A program made the translations under genes and the position numbers. Source: Pseudomonas sp. dw_358 (GTDB lineage Bacteria > Pseudomonadota > Gammaproteobacteria > Pseudomonadales > Pseudomonadaceae). From it: a stretch of 64,000 nt of DNA. Shown one piece after another: positions 1 through 6,837 of this stretch. The stretch is from the NCBI RefSeq assembly GCF_018449655.1, contig NZ_JAAVUX010000008.1:124001-188000 (forward strand), given 5' to 3'. The notes beneath the pieces were generated by a model. That model did not search any database and was not told the origin of the DNA. It saw only the letters and a list, made by a program, of their open reading frames with translations. The stretch's first letter is position 1; each line of letters opens with the position of its first letter.

Positions 1-361
1 CCGAGTTGGAGAAACGAATCCATTCAAATCCCTCGGCCCGCGCGCAGACCGTTTCGGCCAGTGCCACTTCCGGTTCGGTGGGCAAGGTGAACGCGGTGCC
101 CTTGGTCACCTGCTCCTGGATCGCCGCGACGATGGCCGGGTGCGCATGGCCGTGGATCAGCGAGGCGAAGTTGTTCAGCAGGTCCAGGCGCCGGGTGCCG
201 TCGACGTCGGTGACGTAGGCGCCGGAACCGCTGCCGGCATACACCGGAAACGGCTCCTGCCACGGCAGGATACGGGTGATACCGCCGGGCATGACTTGAG
301 TCGCGCGGTCATACAAAGCTTTGGATTGACTATGGGCGTCAGGCCATTTGGCGTCAGACAT
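1..361 (-). CDS. Class III (PLP) aminotransferase, glutamate-1-semialdehyde aminomutase-like, partial
   Basis: This is the 5' end of a leftward gene that runs off the window. The first 120 codons are visible, starting MSDAKWPDAH. The segment PGGITR followed by a glycine-rich stretch, then DVDGTRRLDLLNNFASLIHGH, is the usual N-terminal signature of class III pyridoxal-phosphate aminotransferases of the GSAM type. The catalytic lysine lies outside the window. Downstream of the GSAM-like N-terminus, the substrate cannot be told from what is visible. It is transcribed in the same direction as the following hydrolase (45 bp gap), so the two probably form an operon. The nearby PhyH dioxygenase and Bug binding protein suggest a small-molecule catabolic cluster rather than haem biosynthesis; that is inference. 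Confidence 0.8.
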   Translation of the reverse strand, partial: MSDAKWPDAHSQSKALYDRATQVMPGGITRILPWQEPFPVYAGSGSGAYVTDVDGTRRLDLLNNFASLIHGHAHPAIVAAIQEQVTKGTAFTLPTEPEVALAETVCARAEGFEWIRFSNS

Positions 362-406
362 CAAAGGTTCCTCGAGGGTGGGCAGGCCGGGGTGGCGTTG
401 AAAAAA

Positions 407-1306
407 TCAGAGATGGCGTTTGAACCATTCGACGGCCGCACTGCTGGAGGCCTGGAACTGGCTCAGGTACGGGTCGAAGTGGCCACAGTCGAGCAGCACC
501 AGGTGCTTGGGTTGCAGTGCCTGCTCGTAGGCTTTGAGGGCGGCGTCGGGCACGGTGACCGTGTCCTTGAGCGCCACGATCATCTGCAACGGCGTGGGGC
601 TGATGCGGTCGATGGCATAGCCAGGCTCGTATTCGTTAAGCAATTCGATGCTCTTGAGCGTGACCTCGTTACGCCAGGCCGGTGCCACGCGGGCATGGCT
701 CTGGGTGAAAAAGTCAAAGCAGTCCTGGCCTGGCAGAGCGCAATCCGCCTTGGGGTCTTCGGCCACCACCTCCATCAGCAGCGCCGGCTCGCCGGCATAG
801 CGGGCGGTCCGGTCGGCCTCGAAGGCTTCGATCAGGCCCGGCATCAGGTCGGGACGCACGGCCATGCGCACGTCCGCCGAACCACTGATGGCCGGCACTT
901 GGGACGACACGCACTTGACCCGGCGATCGAAGGCGGCCACTTGCAGCACATGACCGCCGCTGTAGCTCGAACCCCAGACTCCAATGCGGGCCCCATCAAT
1001 GCCGTCCAGGCCGCAGACATAGGTGATCGCATCGCGGTAGTCGCGCACCTGCAGCGCCGGGTCCGCTTCCTGGCGCGGCTGGCCTTCGCTGGCGCCGAAG
1101 TTGCGGTTGTCATACACCAGCACGGCGAAACCGTTCTCGGCGAACACCTCGGCGTAGCGGTCCAGGTACTGCTCCTTGACCGCCGTGAAACCGTGGGCCA
1201 TGACGATGGCCGGGAGCGCTGCCGTGGCGTCGGCCGGACGGTAGAGCCAACCGGCGAGGGTCAGGCCATCGGTGGTCTTGAAGCGGATATCGCTGCGCAT
1301 GGGCAT
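407..1306 (-). CDS. Alpha/beta hydrolase, dienelactone hydrolase/XynBC-like
   Basis: A 299-residue cytoplasmic serine hydrolase with no signal peptide. The oxyanion-hole region AHGF is near residue 38. The nucleophile elbow GSSYSGG is around residues 112-118, with Ser114 the probable nucleophile. A late aspartate (LKDTVT) and the C-terminal CGHFDPY histidine complete a plausible triad. The length and the order of motifs fit uncharacterised hydrolases related to dienelactone hydrolase and acetyl-xylan esterase. It lies directly upstream of the aminotransferase on the same strand and diverges from the PhyH dioxygenase at 1551. Its substrate is not predictable; an ester or lactone from the neighbouring pathway is a reasonable guess. 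A long open frame on the opposite strand is only a high-GC shadow. Confidence 0.85.
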   Translation of the reverse strand: MPMRSDIRFKTTDGLTLAGWLYRPADATAALPAIVMAHGFTAVKEQYLDRYAEVFAENGFAVLVYDNRNFGASEGQPRQEADPALQVRDYRDAITYVCGLDGIDGARIGVWGSSYSGGHVLQVAAFDRRVKCVSSQVPAISGSADVRMAVRPDLMPGLIEAFEADRTARYAGEPALLMEVVAEDPKADCALPGQDCFDFFTQSHARVAPAWRNEVTLKSIELLNEYEPGYAIDRISPTPLQMIVALKDTVTVPDAALKAYEQALQPKHLVLLDCGHFDPYLSQFQASSSAAVEWFKRHL

Positions 1307-1550
1307 CTCCAGGCATGGGCTAGCCGGTCATCACGCCGGCCCTCTGGCGACCGATAGTGCGACCCGCCGCCCGCCCTGCACAGGTGCGCGCAGGCCAAAG
1401 TCCTGTGAACGGCAGCCAGCGCCACGACTGGCCACAAAGCGCAGATATTTGGCCTGCATCCACCTGTTTGCCGCTCTGTGTCGGCCCTAACATCGGTCCA
1501 TGCCTCGCCTCGACCGCAGGCCGCACAACCTCGACCGCCTGGAGAACCTC

Positions 1551-2447
1551 ATGCCCGCCACTCAACTGCAAACCCACAACGAACCCATGCTCAAGCTGCG
1601 TGAAGTGCCTGCCGGCACTGCGCCGCACATCGTCAAGCAGATCATCGACGAGGACGGCGGGGTCATCATCAAAGGGCTGTTCGCCGCCCAGGTCGAGCGC
1701 TTCAACGCCGAGATGGACCCGATCGTCGCCGACTGGGCCTCGGGCAACAGCACGTGCCCGGAGTGGATGCAGGAGTTCACCGGCAAGAAAACCAAGCGCG
1801 TGACCCAGTTGATCCGCCGCAGCACTACCTTTCGCGAAGAGATGCTCGACCACGACATCCTGCTGTCGTACATCGACACCATGATGCTGGAAACCAGCGA
1901 CGCATACTGGATGAACGCGGCGCAGATCATCGAGATCCAGCCCGGCGAAAAGCTGCAATACCTGCACCGCGACCTGGAAAACTACCCGGTGTTTCGCAGC
2001 CTCGGCCCGAAAGGCCCGGAAGTGATGTGCAACTGCCTGGTGGCACTGTCCGACTACACCGAAGAGATGGGCGCCACGCGCATCATTCCCGGCAGCCAGA
2101 GCTGGGCTGACTTCGACGACCGTGCACGCATCGAGAACACCCCGACCATCCCGGTGGTCATGGAAAAAGGCGATGCTTTCCTGTACTCCGGCAAAGTGGT
2201 CCACGGTGGCGGCGCCAACGTCTCCAACCGCCCGCGTCGCGCCCTGGCCCTGGCCTTCTGCCCAGGCTGGCTGGTGCCGGAAGAAGCCTACCCGTTCACC
2301 GTTACCCTGGACATGGCCCGTACCCTGAGCAAGCGCGCCCAGCAAATGATCGGCTTCCGCTCGCAGCATAACGAAAAGCTCGGCGGTGGCAGCCTGTGGA
2401 GCCTGGACTATGTTGAACTGGGCCGCGTTTTGGGCCTGGATAACTGA
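1551..2447 (+). CDS. Phytanoyl-CoA dioxygenase (PhyH) family Fe(II)/2-oxoglutarate oxygenase
   Basis: A 298-residue protein of the PhyH family, non-haem iron oxygenases that hydroxylate small molecules using 2-oxoglutarate. The iron-binding facial triad is visible as H139-x-D141 (YLHRDLE) and His218 (VVHGGG), with a downstream Arg (RPRRAL) able to hold 2-oxoglutarate. I prefer the ATG at 1551, behind GGAG at about 1541-1544, over the in-frame ATG at 1500, whose extension (17 codons) looks non-coding. It diverges from the hydrolase at 407-1306. Bacterial relatives act on ectoine, phosphonates, quorum signals and other metabolites, so the substrate is open. A strong inverted repeat follows the stop. 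Confidence 0.85.
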   Translation: MPATQLQTHNEPMLKLREVPAGTAPHIVKQIIDEDGGVIIKGLFAAQVERFNAEMDPIVADWASGNSTCPEWMQEFTGKKTKRVTQLIRRSTTFREEMLDHDILLSYIDTMMLETSDAYWMNAAQIIEIQPGEKLQYLHRDLENYPVFRSLGPKGPEVMCNCLVALSDYTEEMGATRIIPGSQSWADFDDRARIENTPTIPVVMEKGDAFLYSGKVVHGGGANVSNRPRRALALAFCPGWLVPEEAYPFTVTLDMARTLSKRAQQMIGFRSQHNEKLGGGSLWSLDYVELGRVLGLDN

Positions 2448-2462
2448 ACCACGCCTCTCTGA

Positions 2463-2541
2463 CGCAGGAGCACGCGCAGCCCGCGATGGATTCACCCACG
2501 TTTTGCGGGTGAGGCCATCGCGGGCTGCGCGCGCTCCTGCG
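2463..2541. repeat. REP-like inverted pair (27-bp arms)
   Basis: Two 27-base arms (2463-2489 and 2515-2541) are reverse complements with a single mismatch. The 25-base loop holds a further six-base stem (TCACCC/GGGTGA). The arm core, GGAGC...GCAGCCCGCGATGG, resembles the intergenic REP-type repeats common in Pseudomonas. It may also act as the transcript end for the PhyH gene, but there is no T-run. Confidence 0.75.
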
Positions 2542-2825
2542 GGCGCTGCCTGTACGACGCCAACAGCGTGTTGATCCGAGTGTCAATGGCAAGATCACCC
2601 ACGATCACCTGCGCTCGATCGCCATCACCTGCCGCCCACGACTCAAGTACTGGGCCGCCGTGCCGACAGGGTATGAGCAAGGATTCAGCGATCTGGACAT
2701 GGGCAAGGTCGACTGACAAGCCGCATGGAGCGGCCAACAAGGCCGTAGAACAATAAAACCATTCCACCGGCGAACACCTTCGCCATTGACGCGGACGAGG
2801 TGTTTGACCTCGTCAGGAGTTTCAC
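2542..2825. other. Intergenic stretch, possible gene remnant
   Basis: Together with the repeat above, about 380 bases lack an intact gene. One plus-strand frame stays open from about 2549 to a TGA at 2714-2716 and ends KYWAAVPTGYEQGFSDLDMGKVD, which reads like the tail of a protein, but no start or family could be recognised. The last 40 bases carry the leader and ribosome site of the Bug gene. Confidence 0.3.
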
Positions 2826-3812
2826 ATGATCAATCGCAGACGTTTCCTGGCCAGTTCCAGCGTTTTGCTGGCCGGTGCCTCGATTGGCGCGGGGAGCAAT
2901 TGGGCGCAAGCCGCTGACCGGCGCATGCTCTTCGGCTATCCCCCGGGAGCCATGGGCACGGATCTGGGCAAGGGCGCCCTGCAGGTCCTTGCCGGCGTGG
3001 GCGGGCCCGGCTACCGGTTCGACAATATCGAAGGCCGCAATACCCGCCTGGCCTGCGAAACGTTCAAGGCCTCCCCAGCCGACGGCCTGACCTTGCTGCA
3101 GGCACAGTCCACCACCCTCTGCCTGCTGCCCAACGTTTTCAAAACCAAGACCTACGACGCCAGCGCCGACTTCATGCCCCTGGCCTGCATCGGCGAAATG
3201 TCCCTGTCCCTGACCGTGGGCCCGGCGGTACCGAACTCGGTGACCACGCTGGATCACTACGTCAGCTGGCTGGCCGACAACCCCGACTACCGCAACGTGG
3301 GGTTCTCGATCTACGGCTCCGACGGGCACCTGGCGACCCTGATACTGGCGCGCGCCACCGGCACGACCATCAAGCCACAGCCCTACAAGGGCTCGCTGAT
3401 GATGATCAACGACCTGCTCGACAAAAATCTCTCGGCGGGCATCACGGCATCGGGCAACGGCGGGCTCGATCTGTGGACCAGCGGCAAGCTGCGCTCCCTC
3501 GGCGTGACCACCGCCCAGCGCCTGTCGTATTGGCCGAACGTCCCGACCCTGGCCGAACAAGGCGTCAAGGCCATGGACCTGACCACCTGGTTCGGCTGGT
3601 TTGCACAGGGCCAGACTCCGTCCTCCATCACCGCGCCGCTGCTGGAGAAAATCGCCGCTATGCAGGCCTCGCCGGCCTATGCCGAGCTGCACAAGCGCCT
3701 GCTGCTGAACCAGCCCATGCTTTCACCTCAACAGGTGACCGAGCGCATTCGCAAAGACAGCGCCCGCTATGCGGACCTGGTGGCGACCTACGGGCCAGCG
3801 AAAATCGATTAG
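2826..3812 (+). CDS. Tripartite tricarboxylate (Bug/TctC) family periplasmic binding protein
   Basis: A 328-residue exported solute-binding protein. The N-terminus MINRRRFLASSS followed by a hydrophobic stretch and AQA-A is a twin-arginine-like signal peptide. The remainder fits Bug-family receptors: YPPGAMGTD near residue 40, the central GFSIYGSDGHLATL segment, and the closing ITAPLLEKIAAMQASPAY helix with a C-terminal YADLV motif. Bug proteins bind carboxylates and other small molecules. No TctA/TctB membrane partners lie in the window, so it may be an orphan receptor, which is common for the family. A GGAG precedes the start (TCAGGAGTTTCAC). Confidence 0.85.
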   Translation: MINRRRFLASSSVLLAGASIGAGSNWAQAADRRMLFGYPPGAMGTDLGKGALQVLAGVGGPGYRFDNIEGRNTRLACETFKASPADGLTLLQAQSTTLCLLPNVFKTKTYDASADFMPLACIGEMSLSLTVGPAVPNSVTTLDHYVSWLADNPDYRNVGFSIYGSDGHLATLILARATGTTIKPQPYKGSLMMINDLLDKNLSAGITASGNGGLDLWTSGKLRSLGVTTAQRLSYWPNVPTLAEQGVKAMDLTTWFGWFAQGQTPSSITAPLLEKIAAMQASPAYAELHKRLLLNQPMLSPQQVTERIRKDSARYADLVATYGPAKID

Positions 3813-3955
3813 GGGTGCGCTGACCTGTTGTGGGCGTTTGTTTGGCCACGTTTGACTGGTGAGCTCATGCGATTGCGGGGGGACCGCCGTTCTGCGCGGG
3901 ACTGAGGTCTGCAATCACTACGAGGTCCCGTTGATCCATACTGCTGCCGAGGGCC

Positions 3956-6358
3956 CTATAGCTCGGTGGCTTCCACTGATCGATCCAGTACGCGCTGAAG
4001 ATCATCCTCGGTAAAGGGCTTCTGAATCACGAACAGGCCGTCGAGTCCCAACACTTCAGTGTCGGCATAGCCGGTCATGAAGATGACGGGTATGGATAAC
4101 CCTCGAGCGTTCAGACGTTCGGCAAGGGCTTTGCCGTTCATTTCCGGCATGGCAAAGTCCGTCAGAACCACATTGACCTCAGCCGTAACCACTTCCAGGG
4201 CGCGTGCACCGCTGTTTGCCTGTATAACTCGGTGGCCAAGCGACTCCAGCATGTTGGCTGCTACTTCTCGAACGGCGTCCTCGTCGTCGACCAACAGTAC
4301 CAGGTCAGTCCGCCTGACCTGCCCATCGAGCGTCTCGGCGTTCAGGATCAGAGTGTCCAGCGGTCGCTCTTCTGTTTGCGGAAGGTAAACGGACACCGTT
4401 GTCCCTTTGCGAGGTGCGGTCTTTATGTGTACCCCGCCGCCCGACTGCTTCGCAAATCCGAACGCCTGAGCCAGCCCCAGCCCTGAGCCTTTACCCACAT
4501 CCTTGGTGGTGAAAAAAGGCTCGAAGGCTCGCTTCAGAATTTCCGGTTCCATGCCGGTACCAGAGTCGGCGATCTGGATGACGACATAGTCACCAGGCTC
4601 GGGGTCAGCCTGTGTCGGTGATCGCATTTCAACGGTGCTGTTAAGCGTACGCACATGCAACCGCCCGCCTTCCGGCATCGCATCCCGGGCGTTGATGGCC
4701 AGGTTCAAAATGACCATTTCCGTTTGCGTTGGGTCTGCTGATGCCATCCAGAGGTGATCGGCCAGCGACAGCTCAAGATCGATGTTCGCGCCGATTGCTT
4801 TGCGCAGCAGGCCGTCCATGCCAGCAATCATTGCATTCAAATCGATGGGTTGAGGGTCGAGTCGCTGCCGGCGCGAAAATGACAGCAGCTGTCCGGTCAA
4901 TTTTGCACCCCTTTCCCCTGACGCCTTGATATGGCCAAGACGCATGAGAATCCTGTCCATCTTCCCACGCTCGAACTCTTTGATCGCAAAAGTGGAGCTG
5001 GTCAGGATAACGGTGAGCAGGTTGTTGAAATCATGGGCCACCCCGGCAGTCAGTTGTCCCACCACCTCCAGCCTTTGCATCTGCTGCAAAGTAGCCTCGG
5101 CACCTTCTCGCCTTTTCACTTGCTCCAGCAGCTTCTGGTTCGTTGTAGCCAATTCCTCCAGAACCGCGCGTTCCTCGGTGATGTCCCGAACCGCGGCGTA
5201 CATCAGCTCGCCGTCCGGTACGATCGTCCAGGACAGCCATCGGTAACTGCCGTCCGCGTGACGCATCCGGTTCACAAACCGCTTTGAAACATTGCCCTTG
5301 GCCAGGCTCTGCGCTTCCTTGATCGTGGCTTCCATGTCATCAGGATGCATCAACTCCCAGAGCCTTAACCCTGTCAGATGCTCGCGCGTCCAGCCCAAGG
5401 CGTCCTCCCAGGCCGGGTTGAAACTCACTGCGGATAGATTGAAATGCAGAACCCCCAGCATTTCATGGGACATTTCCCAGGTGCGATCACGCTCACGCGT
5501 TCGCTGTTCGACTTCCTCGCCCAAGGTCTCAGTCAATTGCACGAGCGCCTGAGTGGCTCGTTTGCGCTCAGTGATGTCCTGAACGACACCGGTGAAGCGC
5601 ACACACACGCCGCCCTCAAAAAAGGATCGGCCATCGGAGGCCATCCAACGGACTCTGCCATCTGGCAAGATGATTCGGTAGTCAGCATGGAACATGCTCT
5701 CCTGGCGCATTGATCGGGTGACCTCGTCGCGCAGGCCAGCGATGTCCTCAGGGTGAGATTGAGCCAAGGCGCTCTCAAGGGTAATGGGTACATCGGCGGC
5801 CAGGCCGTAAAGGGCTTTGCAGCGCTCGTCCCAGATCATCACATTGGTAACAGGGTCAAGCTCCCAAACCCCCATCTCGGCAGCCTTGATGGCAATGCGA
5901 GCCCGCGCCTCGACCTCGACAAGCGCTTGCTCAACCTCTTTGCGTTTTTTTCGCTCTTGAACTTCTTCCACCGCCCGGGAGACGGCTCGGGGGATGTAAT
6001 CGAGGTTCTGTTTCAGGACGTAGTCCACAGCACCCAGCCGAATCGTGGCCACGGCCTGTTGCTCACCCAGAACCCCAGATAAAAAAATGAAGGGGGTTTT
6101 GGGGGCGGCTATTCTCGCTGACTCGAGAACTTCGGTACCGGGCGCGCCGGGCAGTGCATAGTCGCAGACGACGACGTCGAAGGTGTCCCGCTCAAGGGCA
6201 AGCTGTGCACCTTCATGGTCATAAACCACGGTCGGTATGATCTCAAGGCCCGCTTTTTCCAGCATCACGAGCGTCAGCTCGATGTCTTCATTGCTGTCCT
6301 CGACCAATAAAAGCTTTATTGGGCCGAGGGTTTTTGAAACCTGGGGATCATTGCGCAT
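3956..6358 (-). CDS. Cytoplasmic hybrid sensor histidine kinase (REC-PAS-PAS-HisKA-HATPase-REC)
   Basis: An 800-residue soluble hybrid kinase with no membrane segment. In order it has a receiver (about 14-130, Asp66 in VVCDYALPG), a PAS domain (about 155-270), a second PAS domain (about 300-400), a short coiled coil, a dimerisation domain with His442 (GVAHDFNN), an HATPase (N-box NLAINARDA, G-boxes ADSGTGM and GKGSGLGL) and a C-terminal receiver (about 680-795, Asp734 in LTDFAMPE). Its start lies 9 bases after the stop of the response regulator at 6368-6829, so it is the third gene of the phytochrome operon. The N-terminal receiver probably takes phosphate from an upstream kinase, making this a relay node. 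No output DNA-binding domain is present. Confidence 0.92.
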   Translation of the reverse strand: MRNDPQVSKTLGPIKLLLVEDSNEDIELTLVMLEKAGLEIIPTVVYDHEGAQLALERDTFDVVVCDYALPGAPGTEVLESARIAAPKTPFIFLSGVLGEQQAVATIRLGAVDYVLKQNLDYIPRAVSRAVEEVQERKKRKEVEQALVEVEARARIAIKAAEMGVWELDPVTNVMIWDERCKALYGLAADVPITLESALAQSHPEDIAGLRDEVTRSMRQESMFHADYRIILPDGRVRWMASDGRSFFEGGVCVRFTGVVQDITERKRATQALVQLTETLGEEVEQRTRERDRTWEMSHEMLGVLHFNLSAVSFNPAWEDALGWTREHLTGLRLWELMHPDDMEATIKEAQSLAKGNVSKRFVNRMRHADGSYRWLSWTIVPDGELMYAAVRDITEERAVLEELATTNQKLLEQVKRREGAEATLQQMQRLEVVGQLTAGVAHDFNNLLTVILTSSTFAIKEFERGKMDRILMRLGHIKASGERGAKLTGQLLSFSRRQRLDPQPIDLNAMIAGMDGLLRKAIGANIDLELSLADHLWMASADPTQTEMVILNLAINARDAMPEGGRLHVRTLNSTVEMRSPTQADPEPGDYVVIQIADSGTGMEPEILKRAFEPFFTTKDVGKGSGLGLAQAFGFAKQSGGGVHIKTAPRKGTTVSVYLPQTEERPLDTLILNAETLDGQVRRTDLVLLVDDEDAVREVAANMLESLGHRVIQANSGARALEVVTAEVNVVLTDFAMPEMNGKALAERLNARGLSIPVIFMTGYADTEVLGLDGLFVIQKPFTEDDLQRVLDRSVEATEL

Positions 6359-6367
6359 GTCTGAAAA

Positions 6368-6829
6368 TCAGGCCTTAGGTCGTCGAACCATTCGAGTAGA
6401 GCCAGGTGGAGGCTCGTTGAGTACGGCCCAGAAAACCCCAAGGTCGGAGATAGCCGATACAAATTCCTTGAAATTGACCGGTTTGACCACGTAAGCGTTC
6501 ACGCCTAATTGATATGCTCGATCCAGATCAGGTTCTTCCCTCGAAGACGTCAGCATGACCACCGGAATACTGCGCAATGGTTCTGCCTGGCGGACTTGCT
6601 CCAGAACCTCGAGTCCATCGACTTTTGGCAACTTCAGGTCCAGCAACAGCAAGGCGGGATTCCCTTCGTCTCGATCAGCATACCGGTGACGACGAAACAG
6701 GAAATCCAGCGCCTCTGCACCGTCGCGCACGACGATGACTTCGTTGGCCAGGTTGCTGCGCTCCAATGCCATCAACGACAGCTCGAGGTCGTTGGGATTG
6801 TCTTCGACTAAAAGGATCGGCTTCAACAT
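6368..6829 (-). CDS. Single-domain response regulator, Rcp1-like
   Basis: A 153-residue stand-alone receiver. Acidic pocket VEDNPND is near residues 8-14, the phosphoacceptor is Asp64 (LLLLDLKLP), and the switch Thr (MLTSS) and Lys (VVKPVNF) are present. The extended beta4-alpha4 region and C-terminal tail match the Rcp1 subfamily that pairs with phytochromes and other light or redox kinases. It lies 8 bases downstream of the phytochrome stop and 9 bases upstream of the hybrid kinase. The expected flow is phytochrome to this regulator, and possibly on to the hybrid kinase; that direction is inference from gene order and known Cph1-Rcp1 pairs. Confidence 0.93.
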   Translation of the reverse strand: MLKPILLVEDNPNDLELSLMALERSNLANEVIVVRDGAEALDFLFRRHRYADRDEGNPALLLLDLKLPKVDGLEVLEQVRQAEPLRSIPVVMLTSSREEPDLDRAYQLGVNAYVVKPVNFKEFVSAISDLGVFWAVLNEPPPGSTRMVRRPKA

Positions 6830-6837
6830 GTGTGGTC

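Noticed and set aside
140..1357. 405-codon plus-strand open frame opposite the alpha/beta hydrolase
   Set aside because: It mirrors the real gene; its residues show no domain and codon bias is wrong. High GC with few stops on both strands produces such frames.
2549..2716. Open plus frame ending DLDMGKVD
   Set aside because: It looks like a protein tail, but no start, domain or family could be seen; kept only as an intergenic note.
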